From Istiophorus platypterus (lineage: Eukaryota > Chordata > Actinopteri > Istiophoriformes > Istiophoridae): a DNA stretch of 64,000 nt. Positions 27,901 through 39,900 of this stretch are shown here, one piece after another. The stretch is taken from the NCBI GenBank assembly GCA_016859345.1, contig CM029114.1, positions 9,843,501 through 9,907,500 of the forward strand. Reading direction: 5' to 3'. Made by a program: the position numbers and the translations under genes. The number at the start of each line of letters is the position of its first letter. Position 1 is the stretch's first letter. The notes under the pieces were generated by a model. That model had not been told where the DNA came from, did not search any database, and saw only the letters and a program-made list of their open reading frames with translations.

Positions 27901-30900
27901 ATGACTACTGAAAATCTTAACAGGAAAAGCAGAACAGATATTAAAAAGCTCATAGGCTGATCAGTCTCTATGGATTTGTCCTCTTTCATTTCTTTCCTTT
28001 TTCTTCACAGTCTCTTCCTATGCATAGCTTAGTTTGCTTTGGACACAGAAACATTATGGCTGGTGATGAATTTTACTCTCATCCTCATAATTAGATACTT
28101 GTCTCTGCTGCCTTTTGCTTTGCCCAGCCGATAAGAGATGATGATGGTTAAGCCTACGCACTGCCTGCCCGGGCTCGGAGGGAGGGGGTGGAGGGCGAAA
28201 GGATGGGATAATGTGGCGTTTGTCATTATGGTTCCCGACAAGTCCCCTGTGTGGCCCAGATGCTACAATGCATGGAGAAGCTCTCACCCAACTCACCACT
28301 CTGATCCAGTCCTGCATTCATTTAACAGGTTGACAGACATTAATAAACAAGCTGGGTGGGCAAACTGCTACAGATTAATTATTGATAACAAATATGACTT
28401 TAAAAGGTTGAGTGTAAAGACAAAAAGAGACAGAGTGTGAAGGAGGCTCATGCATATGATGTATAAAGACTTAAATATAAAATGCTCCCACAGTCCCACA
28501 GTATAGAGGTGGTTATTTCTACATTTTTAATGATGTTTTAAAGAAGTGGGGTTTTTACATGGCTTTGAGGATTGCTCTAGGATTATCTGTGTATATATTT
28601 TAATTAGAGGTTGACTCTAATGAACATATAATTTAAGGTCAGTCCCCAGTCAGGAGGATTTTAATGCACAAGGAGGAATCGGTGATACGTTCACATTTCA
28701 TGGGTCAGCTGGAGTTTTGCTTATGTTTCTCTCATTAAGTTTATGTTTGTAAGAAAGAAAACAAAAACGAAGTCTGGGGAAACTGCAGGTAGTATAATAA
28801 GCAGAGGAGGAAGTGAAGCACAGGCAGAGTCCCCATGTTTAGGGTTCAGCACTATATCCATTTTTAATGATGAGCTGACCTCAGCGGATACTTCAGATGC
28901 TCTAATAACTGTACTCCATTCATAAATTAATCATCCCTACATCCATTGTTTACGAGCAGGCAAATTAAAGGCACATACATAATCCTGTCAGCATGGTGTT
29001 TGTTGGACCTCCAGCTCTGCCGGCACTTCCCTGCACAAATCCGTCAGTTACTCTTACACTCCACTTATGGGATAACTACAGCTTAAGGCCCAGAGCTACG
29101 TATTGTAGATTAAGGCCGTGTCATATATCTGTGCGGCTGGCAGTAAAGCCAGTTATTGTACAGATAGCAAGACAGATGAGCACGATAGCTCATATCTTAT
29201 TTTCCGTCTGTAATATCTGTATTAGAACAGTGGTCTCCGCAGTCCGTTGCCTCCAGGTTAAAAACCCTCCGCTGTGGAGCGCACGGACGTTTTCTATTTT
29301 TCAGGTTAATAGGGTTGAAATTAAAAATAATTTTTAAAAAAATTAAATTAAAAAAAGAAGACGTATAAATAAAAAAAAAACACCAAAATGTTGAAAGGCA
29401 CACATTTGATAAAAGTAATGAGAAAAAGAAATAAAGAAAAGTGTCTGATTCACACCCCTCTCAGACTGATTCCACCGTCCACGCAGCATGTGTCCACTCT
29501 TCCTCTGTTTCTACAACACATCTAACTGTGGATTGATTAAAAACAAGCCCGCTGAGCACAGAACTACGAAGATGAAATCCTTAACATGCCTAAGCAGACC
29601 TGCATTGATCCGACGGGCCTCGACACTCGCTTTTTCTTTTGCTTTTTCTCCTCCATCGTTGGTCGATTCAATGGGCGATCTTCTGTTTTTTTCGCTTCTC
29701 ATCTGGACGCTGGTCGCTCCTTCCTCCGAGGAGGCCGGAAGAAACGTGGCGGAGAGCGAAGAAGTGACAGGAGAGATTAAAAGAGGAGATAGTGACCAGA
29801 TGTTGGCCCGCACCGCTGGCGTTTAGCCCCCCCCTTCCTCCTCCTCCTCCTCCTCCTCCCCTGTCACGTAGCCAGCCCACCTGGGCAGACAGATGGGGAC
29901 CCGATATGGCTAATTCATCTACCCGACACCAGTCACTAGCTCGATTAGCCCGGTCCCCGGAGCCCCGGAGCCCCGGAGCCCCGCCGCCGACGGTGAGGGG
30001 CCCGCCGAGCGGGGATGACAGCTCAGCCGCCGACTGGAAAATCGGCCTCTGGAAACTGCTCGTCCTAGAAAGCAGTTCCAATTAAAACTAAACAAAAAAC
30101 TGCGAGGAAACCCACACGGTTCAAGGGTTGTCATTGGGCGACTGAATCAAAAAATGTTGGCGATGTCGCTTTGGCCATCGGTATTAGCATTTAACCCGTG
30201 GCACCACTTTAGCTAAAGCCTCACAGGGTGCTAGCATGACCTCGACCCCTTGGCCTCGACGGCGATGGGCATCAGATACGCTAGTAGCTGAAAATTAATC
30301 ATCAAATGTCCTAATGTTTGCCTGTAACTAACACTGAGCGCGTTCAGCTTTCTGGGCCCGAAGCGCTTCTCTTTTTATAAAAACATTTTTTTGCAGGTGG
30401 AGCTTGTCGAACCGTACGCAGCATAAACGCGTTTGCGTTTCGCCGGAGTTAGCTTAAAGCTAATTTTCACCCGCGGGCTCGCAGTTTTAAACGCACAGGG
30501 ATCAAGAAACGACGCCGGGCGAAGCAGACGTGGCACAGGATGGTGGGTCGGACGCGGTTTTCGCGTCGGATCCTGATTAAAAAATCGACAGCGAGGGCGT
30601 TTGTGCGAAGTGCGCCGCCGTGTGTCGGGTCTCCGCCGCGTTCAGGGACCGGAGAATCGCATCTGTTTACATCTGCGCGTCGGGAGGTCGCGGCGCATGT
30701 TGCCGCCGCGGCCACAGGACGCGCCCGGAAAAACGACGAGCCGGCTGAGGGATAAGCGTTTATCCATCCGGGAGGTAACGCGTTTCGGCCCGGGTGGGTC
30801 AGCAGCGTCGGCGTTATACGCTCTTAACTGATTTGTTTTCGGTTTCGGGCCGAGCCGCTGGACGTGGTTAAGACGATCCGAGGAAGGTAAAGGGTCTTTT

Positions 30901-33900
30901 CCTCCCCCCCCCGCTCCCTGAACTAAGTTCCGTGCGGACATATATCTTCTGCAGTGCTGTGGCCCAGATCGGTTTATACTAGTTTTATTTTATTCCTCCA
31001 GGGGAATTAATCAACCGCGGGGAAAAGGAAAGAGTTAAGTTTTGGCACATGTCGGACGGATGAGCTGGAGACTGTGCGCACACCTAAATGGTTTCCTTCA
31101 TCCGCTCTTCCTCTTCCTCCTCCTCCTCCTCCCCCTCACCATACAAATATGTCCAGTAGTTTAATAATCCGTGATATATGAGCTGTTATTAACAACATAG
31201 TCGATCACAGTGTTTAGAAATGGACACAGTTGAGTCAAGGCCACTGATTGGTGGTCTTTTAGGTGCCTACAAAACTTAAGATTAGAAAGAAATCATTGTT
31301 CATGACTTTTCATTTATTACTTTGAGAGATTCTTTTTATACAACGTGATGCACATAAGCTATGTATTAATCAATTTGACTTATGAATATATTAATTGTAC
31401 CCATGGCTGTCATGCGATTAATATAAACATCTCTTTCTATGCTAATAAATCTGCAGTGATGATCGGGTGATAATAGCTGGAAAAAAATTAAAAAGCAACT
31501 TTTTTTTTTTTTTGCTCCATTGATAATTGTCGTAAGCCTAACTCTTCTCACAAAAGCTTTTGTTCTTTATTTGTAATACCTGCTCTTGTATAGGTCTTTC
31601 TGGGAAAGAATCACTTCCTCTGGTTCAAAGGAATATGATGAAGACATTAGCAAAAGCAGTTTGCTTGTGAAAAAGAAAATCAAAGATGGGTGGATATAAC
31701 ACTAAGCCATGATAAGCCACAGCCTTTCTTGGCAGGCAAATTGACAGGAGACCAGAGAAAACAAAAAATGAAATTTCATCAACACACAGTTTAAGGGAAA
31801 GCTGTGACACCACTGGCAACAATGGTGTTTCAAATGTTCTCTGTGATCCCAGAACACAAGATAATGTGAAAGACAAAGGAACAACGTTCTTCTAGATTAC
31901 TATTGAGACGTTAAAAAAAGATGTTGAAATATATCTATCTACGTATATATAATAGAGAGCGAATACAGTGCTTTACTAGTAAGTCAAATGTGACTGACAT
32001 GCCGAATACGGGGAGTAAAAAAAAAAATTGCTGAAAATGAACTTGCAAATCCTCAAGAACACTTATACACTTCCATTATACTAATTTACAGTAGTTTTTA
32101 CACTACATTTGGGATTAAAGAATTGTTGGCATTGCCCAACATACACACCATCGATGTCCTCTATGACCTACAGTGACATAACTTGTCGCATACAAGCTTA
32201 AAAACATGTAACTTGCAACTAAGCAGTTGGGTTGTTTTTACTGGGTTTTTTTGACTGTTTTTTGAGTTTGTTTGTAACCTGATCTAAATGCCATTGATAG
32301 GAAATTCAAAGCTTGTGTCTTAAAAGAGTATTTAATTAAAAGTTTCAAACCAGATGAAACTTGGTGATATGATAAGTTTTGTTCCCCTTTCTGGTGTTCT
32401 GTACCTGTTCTGAGTGCCTTCATTTTAAATGAATTATGTCTACACCAATTTTAGAAATTTCCTCTGTTGCTTGATTGTTCATGAAAGCTTTGCCTCATCT
32501 CAAAGAGGCTCATCCGTCTTATTTACATATTTGAGATTTAAGCAGCCAACACGGAGAGTCAGACTGTGATTTTGGGCTTAACTATGAGCCACAAACAAAG
32601 AGTATCATTTGGCAGAAAATTTTTAATTGGACGTTTTGAACAAAGCAGTGGCTGCAAAGGGCATAAAATCCTATGCTTAAAGGATTATGCTCCACATTAG
32701 TCGCAGTTATAAGCATCTGATTTAAAATTAGCTACTTGTTCATCTAATTGATACATTCTTTACTGATATATGCATGTAGATGTTCATTAAATGATCTTGT
32801 TTGGGCCATTAAAAGTGGAATGGCTTGGGTAATTAATATGACATGTCCAACAAAGAGTAATTAATAGTTTCGTTTTTTAACAGTGTTTATCTGTGGCAAT
32901 CTGTGGCATTTGTTGTTACAATAGTGCTTTCTTTGGAAAAATGGCTGGGTAAATGTAAGTAGTAAATCTACTAATTTGACAGTTTGGTTATCGTACTGTT
33001 TTGGGGTAATCTTCAAATCAACCACTTACTTGAGTAAAGTGTAAATTGTCGTTGGAGTTCATATATTCTTTACCACAATTTTACTTTGAATGCTGTGGCA
33101 GTTAACTTGTGAAAATCTCAACACAAAGCACAATGTATAATTGAATCTGCACTACAACTGCTTCTGCAACTTTTGACTTAAGGGAATTTAATTTGTTGCC
33201 ATGCATTCCCTTTTTTTCCACTTAGTTGCTCAATGAATAGATCTCAAGTAACACGTGTTTTCTATTCATGGGAAAATCAGAAAACATTTGAACACGAGTC
33301 AAATTTTTTTATCTAATGTTTGCTAATTTGTTTCTGTGTCTTTGTTCCTCTCTTCGTAAGAACATTAACAAGATAATAAAGAGAAAAGCAACATAATACA
33401 GTCATGGTGGAAAGATCATAGTATAGCCATAGCAGATGGTAAGTGCTTTCTCTAATGCATGATGCTATCATAGGGATGTTTTTACCTTTGAAGTCTTACC
33501 CAGTGCAATTATGGTTCATGACAAAATGGCAAACTCATGTCTCTATTTTTCAGGTCGGTCATTCAAGCCAAGCTGTTGCAAAGCCCAGAAATCTCTGGAG
33601 TTCATCCCAATAAACTTGCACACCCAGAGGATGAGGGTGACATGCCCCAGAAAAACAGGTATGACACTACTTCCTTAGCCTTGTTTTAGACTTGTTATTA
33701 ATCTAATTGACTTTGTAGTTTTTCCAGACCTACTCAAAACCAAATTGATTAGATAGAAAAGAGCAGCTTGAGCTGAATCAGTTCTCCACTTGTAGCCTAA
33801 AATACAGCTTCTACAACATATGACTCACATTTTTATAAGCTGAAGCTTCTGTGGTTGTCACCTACTGTTGCCTTTCTATGCCTGACTCCTCCATCTGTCG

Positions 33901-36900
33901 GGGATACTCAGCGGGCTGAGACAGGGTGGTTCATCCTCACCTAGGCTGAAAGGTGAGAATTAACTTGGCTTGGAAAAGAGAGGCAAAACACTAATTAAGC
34001 CCTTTGCGTTTTTCCAGAGAGAAAGACAAGGCTATCTGCTCCGCCACTGTTCTCTGGCTGGCAGAGCTTGTTATTGCCCTGGAACTGCCTCAGTGTATTA
34101 AAGCGATTAACTGCTGCCTCACTATCTGTGAGTGGGCTTCATTTCAACTATACACTCGATGATTGATGGAAAGTTATAGACAGACAAAACTTGACACAAA
34201 CTGTGGTTCTCCGTCTGAAAACATCAGGAATGACAGATGAAATAAGGCTTGTAATAAGCCTATGTTGGTGAGGGTTCTACTATTCAGTGTTTCTGTAAAC
34301 ATTTAGTAAGGTATTGATTCCACTTTATGAGTCTGTAGTGCTGTATTGCATTATACGGAGAATTGCTTCTATTCATTCGTCCACCTTATATCAGTGAGGG
34401 TCGGCGAAATAACGTAAACGCCTCTTTGAATAATAGTTCTCTCAACAAGACGTTTTTGTCAAAACGGCCACACAGTCTGAATATCAGGCTACCTTGTAGT
34501 TTTAATTTACTGTAATAACCTTGTCTGATAGTAAATTACTATTAAATTGCACATTTTGTTCGATTTGAAATGGAAAAACACGTGGAATAAATGATTGTAA
34601 TCAGTCAGGCATAGGAAACATGAACCTGCTCCTTAATGGAGCTGAGTCTCAGTTTCCAGCTGTAGTCAATTGCTCTATTGTTCCATTTGATTTTCTGAAG
34701 TGATGCATTTCCTTGAGTTTGGCTAGGCAATCCACTCAGCAACACTAAACCATTCATTTTCATTTTGTCTATTGATCATCCAGCAAAGAGAGAAAATTGG
34801 GGGGAAAAAACACTTCAAGCTCAAAAAAGTATTAATTTCTTTTGCCAGGAATGGCTGTCTTCTGTCACTAAAATGACAGCTAAAATATTTTTAGCTTAAA
34901 AAGCTCAACTTGGCAAAGCTGAATTGAAACATTGTTCAGCAGTCATTTGGGTCAAGTAAGTGTATGTTTTGTCATTGTTAAACAGGATTGTGGAATGGGT
35001 CAAGTATGACTTGGAACCACTCATCCTGTCTGCCAAAATCAATTTCCTCCTTAAGAAGACAACTGTCCTCTCTATACTAATACAACTTGTTCTGGCACTG
35101 ATTTCTTTGGGAAAAGATGGTGTGAGAGGAAAAGCGGGCAAATCGAGCACAAATTGGTCATTGTGCTTGATGTTCTGAAACCCACCATTGTATTACAGTG
35201 TACTTCTGCTGTGGGAGAACCAATTAAGGGAACTTGGACATGTGAAAACTCCAGGGGCCAAACGTGTGGCAGACAGGGAGCCTCATGGCAAGGCGCAGGG
35301 ATAATTAATGGAAGAAGCGGTGGGTAGTAGCAAAGCCCCAACATCAAACCACTATTGGTCTATTGTGGTGTTGTTAAGGGATGGGAGGCTGTTGGTCACA
35401 TCACTCGCATCTCTCTGGCAGCATTCGGAGCTTTGTTGTGTCATTAATTTATATTTTAAACAATTTTTGTAGCAGTGTTTTCCCATGGCCAGTGCTGTGC
35501 AATGTTGCTTTCCCAGGGGTATTCATTAACTGACCTGGCTCTAAACTACACCAAAATATTCACCCCCATAATCCCAGGTCCACTCCCCTTCCCTCTTCTC
35601 TGTTTTTCCTATTTAATTGTCAGCCTCATCCATTACTCATTCAAAACAAGACCTGTTGTAAGCACCTCTGTGCCTGCCTAGCCGTCTGTGAAGTGTTTAT
35701 TTACTTTTGACAGCGGTGTGCAAATTGGAATGAAGCACTGTGACATTGGCCGTCCTTCTGGTTCAACTTGGGACCAGTGCTACATTAAGAGCCAAAGATG
35801 GCTGGAGAGAGAGCACTGGTTATATAATAATAAGGAAATGATATAAATCAACTACAGATATATACGCCTAAAAGCAAATATACTGGCAAGATGCAGAATA
35901 CTGTCTTCGCTCTTTTTTTGTGCATTCATATGGCATATCTATTGTTGCTTAAAGAAACATTTTTGTGCGTTTATTATATATTCTATGGAAGGTAGCAGTT
36001 TCTAGGAGCATCACCTCACAACTTTCACATTTTAATGTGAATCAGAGCCTTGAAAGAGCTTCATGGTACATTCATAAATACTGAATCAATCCTCATATCA
36101 GGGACTCATCTTCAAATATTACTATATCAGGCCAATGGAATTATCCCAATGCAGGAAGAATACACTAACACATACCACAAAATACTCCGACATACTGGAC
36201 TATACTAACTACTGATAACATATGTAAAACCAACACAAAAACATTATTCCTTCATGTTCAAAAGAATGGATTTCTAGAATGGATGAAAAATCATAGCTCA
36301 AAATAACATAATATTATAAGGCACACTTATATAATAGTGCAATATCATGTTCATTTATCAGATGCAAAGAATGATTATATAACAATAATATATAAGGTTG
36401 TCATAAAAGACAGGCATTTCTGTAGATGATATTTGCAAAATTACAACTCGAATTTATGTGGTTGAGAATTAACCTTAACAGGGGTATTTTATTTTCTTGA
36501 ATCACATTTTTCCTGACCTCAAGGTCCATTCATAAATACCATCAACTTTGTCTCTTTTTCCAGATGCATTCTACGACATTGTCACTGTCGGTGCTCCTGC
36601 TGCCCACTTCCAGGGCTTCAAGTGTGGTGGTCTGCAGCGTCTCCTAAGCAGATATGAAGCGGAGAAAAAAAGGTAAGAGGAAAAAAAAAACTTGCAGACT
36701 TCTACAGCAGTGTTTAGAAGGAATATGGGATTTAGTACAGGACACATGCTGAGACTGAAACAGGCTTGTATTGACAAAAGAATTTAACTTGGGCGTTATT
36801 GATAGTGACAGACAAATTTGTCCCTGGCCTGTGGACTTGATTTTCCAAGCCCCATACAGTTACGTACAGCCATGCCATTCTGAAAGTATAATGGAACTCC

Positions 36901-39900
36901 CCTGCCTCTGACAGCTTAATTTGACTAGAGGCAACAGGCATGATGGAAAAGGTTTGTTGAGTTCCTCCACGCTGGTTCTTTTTGCTGGCAACCTTTTACT
37001 TCTCCCTGTGGAAGTTGTATGCTAACTTCTCAATGAAGAGCCGCCCATTTTTTTAACAACTTGCCAGCTGCCAGCTCGAGCTTGTGCATGAAGTTAAATT
37101 CTACCACTTTGTGGCGATATCATTGAAACCGCAAAAAGTATGCGATGAGTAGAGTCTGGATAACAGACCAAATTCAGTGAGTGTCAAGGGGTCCTTAACC
37201 TAAAAAACTACAAATTAAAAGGAAACAACTATTATTGATGTGAAGAAGTCCAAGACAGGCACTGGCTTTGCTTGGATCAAACTAGAGATTTGTATAAAGA
37301 GGGATATATATGCATATATATCAGTGACTGAAATGCACTCAACAACATATCCATATGACTTCTTCAGCAGTATTCTTTAAATTTTGCTGTCTTTGCCCTT
37401 TGGATTCAGAATGGAGGTATATGTCATTTGAGTTCCATATGCGGTCACTTGAGTGATGCCAGAAGAAATGAAGGTTGATTTTTCCAAAAGCTCCCCATAG
37501 AGTGCAAAGTCATTACAGACCATGCCAGATCCAATTAGTTACAGAGTTTGCAGCTGAAGACAGAGGGGAAGAGAGGGAAGATGGAGAGGGGTGAGGTGTG
37601 GGTAAAAAATGGAAAAGTTGATGGGAAAACAGTTGGGGGCCTATGCTGATAAAGAAATAAAGAAAGGATTTTTTTACGCTAAAGTGCACAAGTAAATTTG
37701 TTGAAGATGGTCAGTTTTATCTGCTAGAATGATAATGATAAGGTTAACATATTTTTGAGAATCCACTGAAGTGAGATCTTTTTCTTTTTTTTGAATGAGA
37801 GATTAGACTTCAGAAAGAATTCACTGGGGAGACAGAGCTTTTTGTTTCATATTTGACTTAGCTAATGACTCACTGTAGCTTAAATTTTCCAATTTTCCGC
37901 CTGGCTAACTGACTACGGCCTGCGTTGAGCCTTGTCCATGTTTGCCCTGGAATGCAGTCATTTGTCAGTCATCGTCAGAAATAGGAATAAACTCAGTTCC
38001 TTTGCGAATCCACAGAGGCCACTGTAGTGAAGGTGTGTTTACTTAAAATTTAGAACACTTGCTATCTCATGATTTAATGTGCTTTTATTATACAGACACT
38101 AAATATCTGACCAAATATTTAGCCCTCATGTGGTTCTTTGTTGGATTTGAATGTGAGGTACCGTAGTAGTGTGCACAAGTCCAGTTGAGTCACCTAATTG
38201 CACTGCAAGTCAGCCTTTTTCAGCAGAGCAAAGATTCATGTTCGTGCACCCCCCCCCCACACACACACACAGTCGTATTTCTCCCAGTCTGCCTCCTTGC
38301 CGCTCAGAACAGCCTTTTGTAATCACATTTGATTAAAAAGGGAACAATCGGCAAGATGTGAGACTTGGCTTTTCAATGTGATATTAATTCATCAAAGAGA
38401 AGATGGAAAAGGATTGAGGAAGGAAAAAAAAAGAAAACCTGAGCACAGAGGTGTTACCAGGAGGGCAATAAAAGAGCTATTCATCTTTGTTCCCTGGACA
38501 CAAGGAGAGAGGGAGGGGGGTTCTTTCCAAATCCATTAAAAACCTGCATTGGTCAAACTTGGCAATGACCAGAGTATGCAATGTAGTTTGTCTCTCAGGA
38601 TGGGCCAGGAAAGAGTTTAATCAATAGCTACACTTAGTATTCCTCCAGATACCCTGCACATGTACACACAGGGCAAGAGCATTTATCTTTCATTAATGCA
38701 TACAGTCCTACTTAAATGGCTGTTTTAAAAGTCACTGGATTTTTATCCGTTTTTAATTGAACCCTATAGACATGGCTGTGGATTTGCTGAGGAGGTCTAA
38801 TCTTTCATTAACAGCCTCTGTTGAATTATTCAGCTAATCTGCATAACGATGCAATGCACTTTTTTGGAGACAGATTTTATAGGATTTGAATGTCGCCTTT
38901 TCTTCTTTTTTTTTACCTGGACTTGAAAGTGTGTATGTGTCTGGGAGTAGAAGATAGAGAATTTATTTTTGACTTGTGTGTACAGTTTTCCAGCAGAATG
39001 TTGGACAGGTGTCTTTTATAAGGTCAGCTGTATTTAGTTGGTGCAGAAGCTGTGCAGTAGAGCGCCTCTCTACATGTCTTTGAATTCTGAACAGAGAGGA
39101 AAGAAGCACTGTTATTTCGCCAGGCCTCCTGGTCAAGCAGAACTGCAGAGTGACACATTTCTGGGACACAGAGAGTGGTTGAAACTACATCGCATGCATT
39201 TAATAAAGTCTCTTGGGGCCGATGTTCAGATTTAATGTGTCTAGCAGCAGCGTTGTCCAACAAAATAACTTCCTCTGAGTTCTACTGTGTGTATTTCAGG
39301 AATAGAACGTTGGCAATGGCTGGGACTCGATGCTAATGAACAGCAGCTTGTTAGTTTTTCGCCTGCTCCAGAATCAGCCCACTCCAGGTTCTGTGGGTGA
39401 TGGAGAGGGACGCTGGCAGTAGCCTTGAGGCTTATCTGGTGTCAGATCAGGGTTTCTAGCCTATGTCTGAATCACTGAGGAAAGTTTTATCTTTTATCCT
39501 ACTGATGTGAGATCAGTGCCCAGTGGAGGATTCAACAACAGATGGGGATTTGCAGTTAAGAGAAACTGGTTTGAGATCAGACCCTCCAGAATGAATCTAC
39601 AGCAAACCGTATATTTTTACCAGGGCCATGGTAAAAACTATGATTAGAGAGTGCCGTCCAAATGATGGAGGAGGCTTTGGCAGTCACCTGGAGTGCTGCA
39701 GGGCACTTTGCTGACGTGGCTTCATTTTACTCCTGCTAGCTGTCAGCAGCAGGCCACAAGCTCTTCATTAATTTTTCTCTCCACTATTAATTAGCCATGC
39801 GCTGAAGATGCTGCCTTAATTAGGCCGCTGGGCCCAGCAGGTTTCCCCTGTTACCGTTATAACCCATTTCTGTTGATCTTTTAGGAAAACCAAGGCAGAG

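Larger units (their letters stand above)
29590..31100. promoter_or_regulatory. CpG island inside the E4-E5 intron, candidate internal promoter
   Basis: This is the only stretch of the window that is clearly GC-rich and full of CpG, densest at about 29930-30040 and 30400-30860. The surrounding introns are AT-rich and CpG-poor. Visible elements include an ETS-type CCGGAAG (29735-29741), an ATTGG inverted CCAAT box (30133-30137), a TATAAAA (30376-30382), a CCT-repeat tract (29832-29860) and a tandem GGAGCCCC-type 8-mer repeat near 29957-29983. Candidate + strand splice donors follow at 30776 (GAG|gtaacg) and 30887 (AAG|gtaaag). Unmethylated CpG islands usually mark promoters (established knowledge). 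That this one drives a short inpp4b transcript, rather than an antisense or unrelated RNA, is inference. Confidence 0.6.
26724..33553 (+). other. inpp4b: inpp4b intron E4-E5, containing the CpG island and candidate exon
   Basis: This 6.8-kb intron runs from gtatga to tttttcag. Apart from the CpG island (29590-31100), a CCT repeat at 31107-31132 and the candidate exon (33361-33438), it is AT-rich. Blocks at 28590-28760 and 32690-32880 are complex and TAATTA-rich and could be regulatory, but nothing proves it. Confidence 0.85.

Noticed and set aside
28138..28440. 100-codon + strand ORF
   Set aside because: It has no motif or family match; chance in moderately GC-rich intron.
29668..30081. 137-codon minus-strand ORF in the CpG island with a Gly run
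   Set aside because: GC-rich DNA lacks stop codons by chance. The Gly run is the CCT/C tract read backwards and no homologue is known. It could still be an antisense leader.
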